From: Duganella radicis
GTDB lineage: Bacteria > Pseudomonadota > Gammaproteobacteria > Burkholderiales > Burkholderiaceae_D
Direction of reading: 5' to 3'
NCBI RefSeq assembly: GCF_009720825.1
Contig: NZ_WNKY01000002.1
Coordinates: 124,001 to 188,000 of the forward strand
DNA: 64,000 nucleotides
Shown in pieces: positions 8,191 through 17,314 of the stretch. The notes beneath the pieces are model-generated. The model was given only the letters and a program-made list of their open reading frames with translations. It was not told the DNA's origin and did not search any database. How positions within the stretch are numbered: the first letter of the stretch is position 1; each line of letters begins with the position of its first letter. The position numbers were made by a program, and so were the translations under genes.

Positions 8191-9108
8191 ATGTCAGGAA
8201 ATGGAATGCCACCACCTTACCAACGTATCGCATCAACCGCTGTTGATGAGACGTCTATTCTTATTTTCGTCTCTTTGTTTTTTTTGGTAATTATTTTCTT
8301 GGCACTAAGACTAGTCTACCCTAAATTTTTCAATAAAATCACAGCAGGAATTTTTATTCCCCCGACGGAAGGACCTAGTCTGATCAGGCAAGTCGCTGAA
8401 TTGAAAAGCGAGATTTATGACTTAAAAGCTCACATACAAAGATCTGTTGAAAAGCAACCGGCGTCAGAAAATACTAATGATGATGCCGCCATTGTTGATC
8501 TAGAAGCAGCTCTGGATGCAGAGATTGCCGCGCGAATTCATGAATCTAAAGCAGAGATTACCTTGGCGGAACTGATCAAAATCAGACGCGAAATCGAAGA
8601 TCAGCACCTAAGCAGAGAGGCAATTGCGGATCTCGAATTGTCTGTGGATCAAGAGATCGAAAGTTCGTCGAAGGTAAAGCGCTACTTGATGAACTTATTT
8701 ATCACTTTTAACTTATTGTTAATGATTAATTTTGCTGCGTATAGCGTGTTTGTTCAGAAAGAGCTCCCCGCACTAACTCAACAAGTAATTCTGGGGCTTT
8801 ATGTAAGTATTGCGATATTTATCGTTTATGTTTATCGCGTCTCAAATGCGCGAGTGTTGATTTTGCTGGCAGTTAAAGAGGATAGTAAGCGATATTTTGA
8901 CGGATTAAGGTTTTTAGGAGCAAAACCTCCATCTACGGAAGTAAATGAAAACGATGTTGCGATCTTGAAAGCGCTGTTGGTGAACCGCACAGAGAGAGAG
9001 CGCGGAGCTGAACATCCTTATGAATTGGTACTAAAGGGAGTGAGTAACTCTAATATTTTGCTTCGCGGCGGTAAGGTTGAGTCAAAAAAAGAGGATAAGA
9101 GGGATTGA
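8191..9108 (+). CDS. Membrane protein with central coiled coil, unknown function
   Basis: 305 residues. One membrane segment lies at residues about 22-42 (ILIFVSLFFLVIIFLALRL). A long charged helical region follows at about 65-165, rich in Glu, Ala and Lys with heptad-like spacing. A membrane hairpin of two hydrophobic segments spans about 170-215 (YLMNLFITFNLLLMINFAAY and VILGLYVSIAIFIVYVY), and the tail is charged and cytoplasmic. Codons are markedly AT-rich. No enzymatic motif is visible. The layout of membrane anchor plus coiled coil is compatible with a sensor or structural role, but I cannot name a family. Last gene of the cassette-like block. Confidence 0.6.
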   Translation: MSGNGMPPPYQRIASTAVDETSILIFVSLFFLVIIFLALRLVYPKFFNKITAGIFIPPTEGPSLIRQVAELKSEIYDLKAHIQRSVEKQPASENTNDDAAIVDLEAALDAEIAARIHESKAEITLAELIKIRREIEDQHLSREAIADLELSVDQEIESSSKVKRYLMNLFITFNLLLMINFAAYSVFVQKELPALTQQVILGLYVSIAIFIVYVYRVSNARVLILLAVKEDSKRYFDGLRFLGAKPPSTEVNENDVAILKALLVNRTERERGAEHPYELVLKGVSNSNILLRGGKVESKKEDKRD

Positions 9109-9127
9109 TTTTTTTGCGCTAAAGCTC

Positions 9128-9140
9128 AGGCCAATGGCCC
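9128..9140 (+). repeat. Cassette-associated motif, copy 8 (weak)
   Basis: AGGCCAATGGCCC downstream of the last gene of the block. It keeps the paired GGCC elements but little of the rest, so it counts only because of its position. Confidence 0.3.
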
Positions 9141-9224
9141 CGCTAAGTTAGGTTTCGTAATAATTATGAAGGTCCGATTTGGGGCGAAAGCCGAAGTTGA
9201 AGAATGGAGTTGATCAAGCCCAAT

Positions 9225-9259
9225 AATAAAAAAGCCGTAACGTCACCGTTATGGCTTTT
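9225..9259 (-). terminator. Rho-independent terminator of cheV
   Basis: A 12-bp stem (AAAGCCGTAACG / CGTTATGGCTTT, one G-T pair) with a TCAC loop. On the minus strand it is followed by a T-rich run (complement of 9225-9233). It lies 17 bp beyond the cheV stop codon. Confidence 0.85.
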
Positions 9260-9276
9260 CCACGCAACGCCAGCTT

Positions 9277-10242
9277 TTACGCGGCGACGGCTTTACCCAA
9301 CACGCTGCGAATGGTGCCAGCCAGATCCTCAGCCGAGAACTTGGCCACATACGCATCCGCGCCCACGCCCTTGACGTGGTCTTCGTTGGTCTTGCCCGAC
9401 AGCGAAGAGTGAATCACCACCGGGATCTTGGCAAAGCGCGGGTCTTGCTTGATCAGGCGGGTCAGCGTGAAGCCGTCCATCTCCGGCATTTCCAGGTCGG
9501 TCAACACCATGGCCACGCGGTCGGTGATCGGCAGGCCTTCGGCCTTGGCGCCTTCCGCGATCGATTGCAGACGGTCCCACGCTTCCTTGCCGGACTTGGT
9601 CATGATGAAGTGCACCCCCATCGCTTCCAGGCCTTTTTCGATCAGGTTGCGCGCCACCACGGAGTCGTCGGCGGCCAGCACCACGGAGCCCGGCTTGAGC
9701 AACACTTTCGGGCCGATGGTTTCCGGGTCGATGTCCTCGCGCTCCGGCGGCACCAGTTCGCGCAGGATGGTTTCCACGTCGAGCACCTGCGCCAGGCGGG
9801 TGTTCTGGGTGTCGCCGTCAACGCGGGCGATGCTGGTGACCTTGCCGCCGGCCGTGCCTTCGGCGGTCAGCACCTGGCTCCAGTCCAGGCGCACGATTTC
9901 ATCCACCGACTCGACCGCGAACGCTTGCGTGGTGCGCGCGAATTCAGTGACCAACATGATGTTCAGACCGGTTTTTGGGGTCACACCGACGATGCCTGGC
10001 AAATCCAGCACCGTGATGATTTGTCCGCGCAGGTTCACGACACCCAGCATGTGTGGCGGGGATCCGGCCACAGCAGTCACTTCGGGCATCGCCACGATCT
10101 CGCGGATTTTGAAGACGTTAATACCGAACAGCTCGGAATGTTCGCCGTTGGCGTCGCCGCCCAGGCGGAACAGGAGGAGTTCGAATTTGTTGGAGTTGGT
10201 TAGGTTGCTGCGTTCATCAACTTCCTGCTGAACTGATTTCAT
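9277..10242 (-). CDS. cheV: Chemotaxis coupling protein CheV (CheW domain plus receiver)
   Basis: 321 residues. I chose the ATG at 10242, preceded on its strand by AAGGAGACGAAATCC; the longer frame to 10326 adds a random tail. A CheW-like domain occupies about residues 18-165 (FGINVFKIREIV, MLGVVNLRGQIITVLDLP). A receiver domain occupies about 187-312, with LAADDS acidic pair, phosphoacceptor Asp in VLTDLEMPEMDGF and HSSLSG then AKFS for the switch Thr/Ser and Lys. CheV couples chemoreceptors to CheA, and the receiver tunes adaptation. A TATACT -10 element is seen at 10273-10278. It stands alone, away from other chemotaxis genes. Confidence 0.93.
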   Translation of the reverse strand: MKSVQQEVDERSNLTNSNKFELLLFRLGGDANGEHSELFGINVFKIREIVAMPEVTAVAGSPPHMLGVVNLRGQIITVLDLPGIVGVTPKTGLNIMLVTEFARTTQAFAVESVDEIVRLDWSQVLTAEGTAGGKVTSIARVDGDTQNTRLAQVLDVETILRELVPPEREDIDPETIGPKVLLKPGSVVLAADDSVVARNLIEKGLEAMGVHFIMTKSGKEAWDRLQSIAEGAKAEGLPITDRVAMVLTDLEMPEMDGFTLTRLIKQDPRFAKIPVVIHSSLSGKTNEDHVKGVGADAYVAKFSAEDLAGTIRSVLGKAVAA

Positions 10243-10320
10243 GGATTTCGTCTCCTTCGGTGGTCCTCGCCCAGTATAACGTTTGCAACGGCGGAGATGT
10301 TGTGCTGGAGAACGATAAAA

Positions 10321-10354
10321 CAACAAAAAAGGAAGCCCATGGGCTTCCTTTTAA
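10321..10354 (-). terminator. Terminator downstream of tRNA-Gly
   Basis: A perfect 12-bp palindromic stem AAAAGGAAGCCC / GGGCTTCCTTTT with a 2-nt centre (10327-10352). On the minus strand it runs into TTTTTTGTTG. It separates the tRNA gene from cheV. Confidence 0.85.
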
Positions 10355-10369
10355 TGTGCTACTGAATTC

Positions 10370-10445
10370 TGGAGCGGGAGAAGAGTCTCGAACTCTCGAC
10401 CTCAACCTTGGCAAGGTTGCGCTCTACCAACTGAGCTACTCCCGC
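10370..10445 (-). tRNA. tRNA-Gly (anticodon GCC)
   Basis: On the minus strand the gene reads GCGGGAGTAGCTCAGTTGGT and on. The 7-bp acceptor stem is GCGGGAG/CTCCCGC, the T arm contains AGTTCGAGACT, and the 3' CCA is encoded (10370-10372). The anticodon loop reads TTGCCAA, giving GCC and hence glycine. 76 nt including CCA. Confidence 0.97.
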
Positions 10446-10572
10446 AGAAGGCATGCATTATGACAGAACAATTTCCATTTCGCCAGATCTGGGCGGTAAC
10501 TTTTTACCTAACTTCCAATAGTGTAAGCTTAGCCTCGTTTTGCTGTTGAGTTGATTATGAAGAAGGATGGGA

Positions 10573-12207
10573 ATGGATTCGATTGAAGTCGTGCTGATCA
10601 TGCTGCTGGCGGTGGTGGCCAGCGCCTACATCAGGCGTTTGCTGCCGCGCGCGATCCCGCTGCCGCTGGTGCAGATCGGCCTGGGCGCGCTGATCGCCGC
10701 CAAGTCCTCGCACGGCGTGGATCTGGAGCCGGACCTGTTCTTCTTGGTGTTCCTGCCGCCGCTGCTGTTCCTCGACGGCTGGCGCATCCCCAAGAGCGGC
10801 CTGCTGCGCGACAAGGGCACCATTCTGGAACTGGCGTTCGGGCTGGTGGTGTTCACGGTGATCGGCGCCGGTTTTCTGATTCACTGGATGATCCCGGCCA
10901 TGCCGCTGCCGGTGGCGTTCGCGCTGGCGGCCATCGTTTCGCCCACCGATCCGATCGCGGTCAGTTCAATCGCTTCCAGCTCGCCGATTCCGAAACGCCT
11001 GATGCATATTCTGGAAGGCGAATCGCTGCTGAACGATGCCTCGGGCCTGGTGTGCTTCCGCTTTGCGGTGGCGGCGGCCATGACTGGCGCCTTCTCGCTG
11101 CAAACCGCCGCCCTCACCTTTGTCTGGCTGGTGGCCGCCGGCATCGCGGCCGGCGTCGGCCTGACGCTGGTGGTGACGTGGGTGCAGCGCTGGCTGGTGC
11201 GCCACTTCGGCGAACCGCCTGGCTCGCCGATTCTGGTCAATCTGTTGATTCCCTTCGGTGCCTATCTGGTGGCGGAGCGCCTGCACGCATCGGGCATTCT
11301 GGCGGCGGTGGCGGCCGGCATCACCATGAGCTACGTCGAGTTGAGCGGCCACGCGCACGCCAACACCCGCATCCAGCGCTCGGCCGTGTGGGACACGGTG
11401 CAGTTCGCGCTCAACGGTGTGATGTTCGTGCTGCTGGGCGAACAGCTGCCGGACATTTTCCGCCTGGCCGGCGCCTCGCTGGAGGAAAGCGGCCATGTGA
11501 ATCGCTGGTGGCTGGTGGTCTACGCCTTCGCCATTACCGGCGGCCTGCTGGCACTGCGCATGGTGTGGGTGTGGGCCTCGCTGCGGCTGACTGTCTTCAA
11601 ACAGAAAGTGCGCCATCAGCCGCGCCACAAGATCAATCCGCGCCTGCTGCTGGCGACCACGCTGGCCGGCGCGCGCGGCACCATCACGCTGGCCGGCGTG
11701 CTGACGCTGCCGCTGGCGCTGCCGGACGGCTCGCCCTTCCCGGCGCGCGCGCTGACCATTTTCCTGGCCTGTTCGGTGATCCTGATTTCGCTGCTGGTGG
11801 CCAGTATTGCCCTGCCACGCTTGTTGGCCGGCGTGACCTTCCCGGCCGAGCCGGAAGAGCAGCAGGAGGAGGATCTGGCGCGGCGCTCAGCTGCCAACGC
11901 GGCCATCACCGCTATCGAGAAAACGCAGATCGAGTTGATGGAGTCCGATGCCTGCATCGATCCCGACGTGTATCCGCAGGCAGCGGCACGGGTGATCGCG
12001 TTTTATGAGCACAAGCTGAAGGAGGTCGATCCCGAAAGCGAGCAGGCATGGCGCAAAACCGATCACGCCGAAAAAGAACTGCGCCTGGCCGCACTGGAAG
12101 CCGAGCGGCGCACCGTGTGGGATCTGGCCAAGCATGATCACATCTCGGACGAGATCTCGCGCAAGCTGGTACGCGAGATCGACCTGATGGAAGCCCGCTA
12201 CCGCTAA
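10573..12207 (+). CDS. Na+/H+ antiporter, CPA1 family (TIGR00831 type)
   Basis: 544 residues from the ATG at 10573, which is better spaced from AAGGA (10563-10567) than the ATG at 10567. The N-terminal ~400 residues hold about 12 hydrophobic segments of an Na_H_Exchanger domain. They contain AIVSPTDPIAVSSI and ILEGESLLNDASGLV, the latter being the conserved ND ion-binding pair of CPA1 exchangers. ARGTITLAGVLTLPLAL carries the conserved Arg. About 130 charged residues form a cytoplasmic C-terminal tail. Predicted role: Na+(K+)/H+ exchange at the inner membrane for pH and salt homeostasis. The kinase gene at 12212 follows after 4 bp, so they may share a transcript. Confidence 0.9.
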   Translation: MDSIEVVLIMLLAVVASAYIRRLLPRAIPLPLVQIGLGALIAAKSSHGVDLEPDLFFLVFLPPLLFLDGWRIPKSGLLRDKGTILELAFGLVVFTVIGAGFLIHWMIPAMPLPVAFALAAIVSPTDPIAVSSIASSSPIPKRLMHILEGESLLNDASGLVCFRFAVAAAMTGAFSLQTAALTFVWLVAAGIAAGVGLTLVVTWVQRWLVRHFGEPPGSPILVNLLIPFGAYLVAERLHASGILAAVAAGITMSYVELSGHAHANTRIQRSAVWDTVQFALNGVMFVLLGEQLPDIFRLAGASLEESGHVNRWWLVVYAFAITGGLLALRMVWVWASLRLTVFKQKVRHQPRHKINPRLLLATTLAGARGTITLAGVLTLPLALPDGSPFPARALTIFLACSVILISLLVASIALPRLLAGVTFPAEPEEQQEEDLARRSAANAAITAIEKTQIELMESDACIDPDVYPQAAARVIAFYEHKLKEVDPESEQAWRKTDHAEKELRLAALEAERRTVWDLAKHDHISDEISRKLVREIDLMEARYR

Positions 12208-12211
12208 GCCC

Positions 12212-13393
12212 ATGCAAAGAACCCGCACCATCATCGCGATTGCCTGGGTCCTGTTCTGGATACTCATGGTTTCCACTTCGGTACAGGAGTATCTGCGCGA
12301 TCACGATCACGGCGTTTGGAAGCCGGTGTTGTGGGAGACATCGTCCGCGCTGACCGGCACCGTGCTGCTGATCCTCCAGCGCCGCTACACCCGCAAGTAC
12401 GACGCGCTGATTTCCAACGCACCGCTGCGCTGGTTCGCGCGGCAGCTGGCATGGCTGCCGGTGTACTGGGTGATGTTCGTGCCGGCCGCGTTCAGCATGC
12501 GGCACGGCGTGTACGCGCTGATGGGCGAGACCTACCCGCATGAAGGCTGGGCTCAGGTCTATCTGTACGAAGATGTCAAGATGACGGTGTTCTTCAGCAT
12601 CTTCGTTGCCATTACATTCGGCGTGCTGTCTTTCCACGCGATGCTGGACGAGAAGGTGCGCGTGGAGCGGGCCAATGCCTCGCTGCGCGAGGCGCAGTTG
12701 CTACGATTGAGCCAGCAGATGCAGCCACACTTCCTGTTCAACGCCCTGAACACGATTTCGTCGCTGATGTACAGCGATGTGCAGCGGGCGGACGCGATGC
12801 TGGTGCAGTTGTCCGACGTGTTACGCGCCACACTGGATGTCGGCGAGCGCCATCTGGTGCCGCTGGAGACCGAACTGCGCATTCTGCGCGGCTACGCGGC
12901 GCTGATGAGCGAGCGTTTTGTGGACCGCGTCAGCATCGCATGGGATATCGATGAAGCGCTGCTCGGCTGTGAGGTGCCTGTGATGAGCATGCAGCCGTTG
13001 CTGGAGAACGTGTTCAAGCACACCGTCGAAAAGCGCCGTCAGTCAACGGCGATCAGCATCAGTGCCAGGCGCGACGGCGACACGCTGCGGCTATGCATCG
13101 AAGACGACAGCGGCACGCTTCCCGCTGCGGACGACGAGGCGCGGCGCGGCGGGGACGTGTGGGCTGCGGTGAGCGATGCGGGTACAGGGGCTGCGGCACG
13201 CGGCGCGGGTGCGGGTGCGGGTGCAGATGGCGCGAGTGAGGCGTGTGCGGGCGGCGCGGGACGCGGCGGGATCGGCGTGCGTAATTTGCGCGAGCGGCTG
13301 GATGCGCTTTACGGCGCGCGGGCCAGCTTCGATTTGACGCCGCTGGCGCCGGCCGGCGTACGCGCGGAAGTGAGGCTGCCATGCGCATCCTGA
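12212..13393 (+). CDS. LytS/YehU-type sensor histidine kinase
   Basis: 393 residues. Four hydrophobic segments fill residues about 5-140. A His_kinase domain follows, with the phosphoacceptor in QQMQPHFLFNALN (His173), an N box in PLLENVFKHTVEK and a G-type motif in GIGVRNLRERLDALYG near the C-terminus. It partners with the LytTR regulator, whose gene overlaps its 3' end by 13 bp. Odd point: between the D box (CIEDDSG, about 295-301) and the G motif (about 354) lies a stretch of some 45 residues rich in Ala and Gly, where relatives have roughly ten. The stimulus is unknown; targets may include the DUF3857 gene downstream. Confidence 0.88.
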   Translation: MQRTRTIIAIAWVLFWILMVSTSVQEYLRDHDHGVWKPVLWETSSALTGTVLLILQRRYTRKYDALISNAPLRWFARQLAWLPVYWVMFVPAAFSMRHGVYALMGETYPHEGWAQVYLYEDVKMTVFFSIFVAITFGVLSFHAMLDEKVRVERANASLREAQLLRLSQQMQPHFLFNALNTISSLMYSDVQRADAMLVQLSDVLRATLDVGERHLVPLETELRILRGYAALMSERFVDRVSIAWDIDEALLGCEVPVMSMQPLLENVFKHTVEKRRQSTAISISARRDGDTLRLCIEDDSGTLPAADDEARRGGDVWAAVSDAGTGAAARGAGAGAGADGASEACAGGAGRGGIGVRNLRERLDALYGARASFDLTPLAPAGVRAEVRLPCAS

Positions 13394-14100
13394 TCGTCGA
13401 CGACGAACGCCCCGCGCGCGACAAGCTACGGCGCATGCTGGCCTCCGAGCCTGGCATCACCGCCATCGAAGAAGCCCGCGACGGCGTGGATGCACTGGAA
13501 AAGCTGCCCGCCTTCGCGCCCGACCTGCTGCTGCTCGACATCCAGATGCCCGAGATCACCGGCCTCGATGTCGCCGCCTCGCTACCCACGCCAGCGCCGC
13601 TGGTCATCTTCGTCACTGCCTACGACGAATACGCCATCCGCGCTTTTGATGCCAACGCCATCGACTACCTGCTCAAGCCCTACGACCAGCCACGCCTGCA
13701 ACGTGCCTTGCAGCGCGCGCGTGAACGCCTCGGCGCACGCCCGGCCGCAGCGCCCCTGCCCTCGGTCACCCAGCTGCTGGTCCCCGAGCGCCATGGCACG
13801 CGCATCGTCAAGGTCGACCAGATCCAGTGGATCGAAACCGCCGACAACTACGTCATCCTGCACACCGGGGATGGCGAACCGCTGATGCGGCAGACGCTGG
13901 CCGGTCTGCTGGAAAAACTCGGTCCACGCTTTATCCGCTGCCACCGCCGCGCCGCCGTGCAGTTGGACTGGGTGGCCAGCATCGTCAACCTGGAAAAAGG
14001 CGACGGCGAACTGCTGCTGCGCGGCGGCGCAGCAGTGCCGCTAAGCCGCCAGTACCGCGCCGATGTGGAAGCCCGTCTTGTATCAATCCGGAATAGCTAA
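13381..14100 (+). CDS. LytTR-family response regulator
   Basis: 239 residues. The receiver domain spans residues 1-115 with IVDDERPARDK, phosphoacceptor Asp53 in LLLDIQMPEITGLD and DYLLKPYD. After a Pro-rich linker the LytTR DNA-binding domain starts at about 135 (ERHGTRIVKVDQIQWIET) and includes FIRCHRRAAVQLDWV and a terminal LSRQYR, the standard LytTR ending. It is translationally coupled to the kinase gene through a 13-bp overlap. LytTR regulators bind direct repeats in promoters, but I could not identify a confident site nearby. Confidence 0.93.
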   Translation: MRILIVDDERPARDKLRRMLASEPGITAIEEARDGVDALEKLPAFAPDLLLLDIQMPEITGLDVAASLPTPAPLVIFVTAYDEYAIRAFDANAIDYLLKPYDQPRLQRALQRARERLGARPAAAPLPSVTQLLVPERHGTRIVKVDQIQWIETADNYVILHTGDGEPLMRQTLAGLLEKLGPRFIRCHRRAAVQLDWVASIVNLEKGDGELLLRGGAAVPLSRQYRADVEARLVSIRNS

Positions 14101-14103
14101 TCG

Positions 14104-15993
14104 ATGAAAATAAAGTTTATCGCGGCCCTGTGCGCCGCCGCCCTGTTTTCCACGCACGCCGGTGCAGCCGACGATGGCACCGACCTCTCCGTCAGCATCC
14201 TGAAGAACCTCCAGCACTTTGTGGTCCAGCGTGACGGCGGCTACAGCCAGACCGAAGAATATCTAGTGCAGTTGAACGAGCAGCGCGCTGTCGCCGCAGA
14301 GGCCCAGCGCCAGTTTCACTTCAATCGTACGCTGGAGGAGGTCGACATCCTGGAAGCCTATACCGAAAAGCCCGATGGCCGCCGCATCCCGGTGCAGCCG
14401 GAGCAAATCAGGCTGCAACAGGAAGCGGCATACAACGGTGCGCCGATGTTCCAGGACATGCAGATCAAGGCCGTGATCTATCCCGACGTCGCGGTCGGCG
14501 ACAAGCTGTACTCGAAAATGCGCAAAACCCGCCGCAGCGCGCTGTTTGGCGGGCAGTTCTACGACACCACCTATCCGCAATACTATCCCACCCAACAACT
14601 GACGCTGATCTACGACCTGCCCTCCGACATGCGGCTCAAGGCGGACGAACTGGGCTTCAAGGCGCAAACGCCAGAGCGGCACGAGGGCCGCACCGTCTAT
14701 CGCTGGGACTACACGCCCGCCGACACTCCCCGCCTTGAATTCGACGCCGTCAGTTATGCTGACTTTGGCCGGCACCTGGTGGTATCCACCTTCGACGACT
14801 ACCGCGACATCGGCCTGGCGTACGACGTGGCATCCAGGGCGGCAGCCGCCACCACGCCCGCCATCGAGGCCAAGGCGCGCGAATTGGTTCACGGGCTGAG
14901 TGCCCCGCGCGACAAGGCGCGTGCCATCGGCAACTGGGTCCGCACCAACATCCGCTATGTCGCGGTGTACATCGGTAATGGCGGGCGCGAACCGCACAGC
15001 GCGGAATCGGTGCTGGAAAATCGCTACGGCGACTGCAAGGACCACGTCGTGCTGATGGAAGCCCTGCTGAGTGCCGTCGGCATCGACAGCACCCCGGCGC
15101 TGATCAGCGCCGGCAACGCCTACAAGCTCCCCCCGGTTGCCAGCATGGAGCCGTTCAACCACGTCATCAACTACATTCCATCGCTGGACCTGTACATTGA
15201 CACCACGGCCGACAATCTCAGCGTCGGCTACCTGCCATTCTGGGATCTGGACAAACAGGTGATCCTGACCCGGACCGGCCAGATGGGGCATACGCCGACT
15301 TCCCAGCCGAACAAGATCAAGAACCAGTACGCCGTGCAAATTGGCGCGGACGGCTCGGCGCAGTTCAAATTCACGCGCAACAATCTGGGCGCGTTGGACG
15401 AAGAAATTCGTACCGAACAGCGCAACTGGAATACCAACGACAGGGAGCGCTTCGTCGAAAGCCTGCTGAAATCAGTGGGTATTAAAGGCAGCGGCACCGT
15501 CGAACTGGGCGATCTTGACAGCGCCGCGGACGGCAAAGGTTATCGCTACACCCTGCGCGGCAAAGGCGAAAACTGGGTCTACCTGCCGGGCACCATCGGC
15601 ATTCCCGCATCCAGCAGTCTGTATGCCGGATTGTCGGACCAGGTATTCAGGCTGACCAACGAAGTGGCGCGCACCCAGCCCTTCATCTGTCCCGACAACG
15701 ACTACGAAGAACAAGCCGAGTACCAATTCCCGGACAACGCCAAACTGCTGGCGGTGCCGCTCGACGTCAACATCAGCAGCCCTTACTTCCAATATCACGC
15801 CAGATTCCGCCAAACCGGCGGCAAACTGGTGATCGACCGCAGCTTCAAGAGCGGCAAGGCGGGCAGCAAAGTCTGTACGCCACAAGACCACAAGGCGATG
15901 CAGGCCGACATCAGGAGAATGGTGCGCGACCTGCGCAGCCAGTTCATTCTGCAAGTGCCGGACGTCGCGGGCACGCCGGTGGCGGCAAACTAG
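14104..15993 (+). CDS. Secreted DUF3857 and transglutaminase-like protein
   Basis: 629 residues with a signal peptide (MKIKFIAALCAAALFSTHAGAA). The N-terminal ~200 residues form a DUF3857 domain. The middle has a transglutaminase-like core with ENRYGDCKDHVVLMEALL (catalytic Cys) and a downstream His in FNHVINYIPSL followed by LYIDTTADN (Asp). The C-terminal ~230 residues resemble the DUF2135/3858-like beta domain of the same proteins. The gene starts 3 bp after the LytTR regulator, so it belongs to the kinase-regulator operon. It is probably periplasmic. Reactions of this group are unknown; peptide or cell-wall processing is usually suggested. Confidence 0.85.
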   Translation: MKIKFIAALCAAALFSTHAGAADDGTDLSVSILKNLQHFVVQRDGGYSQTEEYLVQLNEQRAVAAEAQRQFHFNRTLEEVDILEAYTEKPDGRRIPVQPEQIRLQQEAAYNGAPMFQDMQIKAVIYPDVAVGDKLYSKMRKTRRSALFGGQFYDTTYPQYYPTQQLTLIYDLPSDMRLKADELGFKAQTPERHEGRTVYRWDYTPADTPRLEFDAVSYADFGRHLVVSTFDDYRDIGLAYDVASRAAAATTPAIEAKARELVHGLSAPRDKARAIGNWVRTNIRYVAVYIGNGGREPHSAESVLENRYGDCKDHVVLMEALLSAVGIDSTPALISAGNAYKLPPVASMEPFNHVINYIPSLDLYIDTTADNLSVGYLPFWDLDKQVILTRTGQMGHTPTSQPNKIKNQYAVQIGADGSAQFKFTRNNLGALDEEIRTEQRNWNTNDRERFVESLLKSVGIKGSGTVELGDLDSAADGKGYRYTLRGKGENWVYLPGTIGIPASSSLYAGLSDQVFRLTNEVARTQPFICPDNDYEEQAEYQFPDNAKLLAVPLDVNISSPYFQYHARFRQTGGKLVIDRSFKSGKAGSKVCTPQDHKAMQADIRRMVRDLRSQFILQVPDVAGTPVAAN

Positions 15994-16114
15994 CAGCCAT
16001 GGCGCCGGCAACGTCCGGCTTCCGGCTCGCCCCACGCCGCGCCCATTTCGCCCCACGGCGATGGACGCTCGCGCGGGCCGCCGCTAATCTGGCTCCATCA
16101 ACAAGGAGCCAACA

Positions 16115-17314
16115 ATGAACAACAACCGCCTCTACTTCCTCGACTGGATACGCATCTTCGCGTTCTTCGTCCTGATCTTCTACCACACCGGCATGTACTA
16201 CGTGACATGGGACTGGCATGTGAAAAGTCCCGACGCCAGCCATGCCATCGAACCGCTGATGATCCTCTCGTCGCCATGGCGTCTCGGCCTGCTGTTCATG
16301 ATCTCCGGCGTGGCGACCGCCTTCATGCTGAAGAAAATCCGCGTCGGCGCGCTGCTCCGGCAGCGCAGCTGGCGGTTGCTGGTGCCGCTCATCTTCGGCA
16401 TGTTCGTGATCGTGCCGCCACAGGCATATTTTGAAGTGGTGGAAAAAGTGGCCTACCAGGGCGGCTACGGCGACTTCATGCGCCTATACCTCGCCCGCTA
16501 TCACGGCTTCTGCCGCGGCGACGACTGCCTGATCATGCCGACCTGGAATCACCTGTGGTTCGTGGCCTACCTGTGGGTCTACACCATGATCGGCGGCTTG
16601 ATTGTGTGGCTGCTGGGCGCGCGCTTCACCGCCGTTTCGGACACATTGGGTCGTTTGCTAAGCGGCTGGCGCATCGTGGTGCTGCCGGTCGCCGTGCTGG
16701 CCCTGGCACGCTTCACGCTGGCCGACCGTTTCGAAGCCACGCACGCCCTGGTCGACGACTGGTACAACCATGCGCAGTACTTCTTCCTGTTCGCGCTGGG
16801 CGCACTGCTGGCGATGCAAAATCAGGTCTGGGCCAAGGTGGAAGCGCTGCGCTTCACCAGCCTTGGCCTGTGGCTCGCCAGTTGGGCGCTGATCGTCTGC
16901 TATTGGTCGATCCCCGAAGCGATGGCCAACACGCCGGAAGTGCAGCAATGGAAGCCGCTATTCCGAACCATCTATTGCATCTGCCAGTGGGCGCCGATCC
17001 TGACCGTGTGCGGTTTCGGGCGCCGCCACCTGAACTTCGACAGTGCCAAGCGCCGCTACCTGACCGAAGCCGTGTTCCCGGTCTACATCCTGCACCAGAC
17101 GCTGATCGTCTGCATGGCGCACTGGATGAAGCCTATCAAACTGGCACCCGGCATCGAAGGCGTGTTCCTGATCGTGCTCACCTTCGCCATCAGCTTCGGG
17201 GTGTTTGAAGTGGTGCGCCGCATCGGCGTGCTGCGCCCACTGTTCGGGCTTACTTCACAAAAGTCAGCGTATGCCGCGCAGGCCCCGGCAGCAGCGGCGA
17301 TGCCCGCCCGGTAA
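16115..17314 (+). CDS. Membrane acyltransferase (acyltransferase 3 family, OpgC-like)
   Basis: 399 residues with about ten hydrophobic segments. The N-terminus NNRLYFLDWIRIFAFFVLIFYH carries the RxxA-type and FFH-type motif of acyltransferase-3 proteins (LDWIR, then FYHTG). FGMFVIVPPQAYFE and NHLWFVAYLWVYTMIGG are typical of the OpgC/glucan branch. These enzymes move acyl groups from inside to an extracytoplasmic carbohydrate acceptor; the acceptor here is unknown. AAGGAG (16102-16107) supports the start. The 3' end overlaps the convergent penicillin acylase gene by 65 bp, an unusually long overlap, so the extreme C-terminus is read with some caution. Confidence 0.85.
   Translation: MNNNRLYFLDWIRIFAFFVLIFYHTGMYYVTWDWHVKSPDASHAIEPLMILSSPWRLGLLFMISGVATAFMLKKIRVGALLRQRSWRLLVPLIFGMFVIVPPQAYFEVVEKVAYQGGYGDFMRLYLARYHGFCRGDDCLIMPTWNHLWFVAYLWVYTMIGGLIVWLLGARFTAVSDTLGRLLSGWRIVVLPVAVLALARFTLADRFEATHALVDDWYNHAQYFFLFALGALLAMQNQVWAKVEALRFTSLGLWLASWALIVCYWSIPEAMANTPEVQQWKPLFRTIYCICQWAPILTVCGFGRRHLNFDSAKRRYLTEAVFPVYILHQTLIVCMAHWMKPIKLAPGIEGVFLIVLTFAISFGVFEVVRRIGVLRPLFGLTSQKSAYAAQAPAAAAMPAR

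Noticed and set aside
5009-9140. Classical integron or CALIN
   Set aside because: No integrase in the window and no full-length attC; only one copy has attC-like outer boxes. The block is therefore called cassette-like only.
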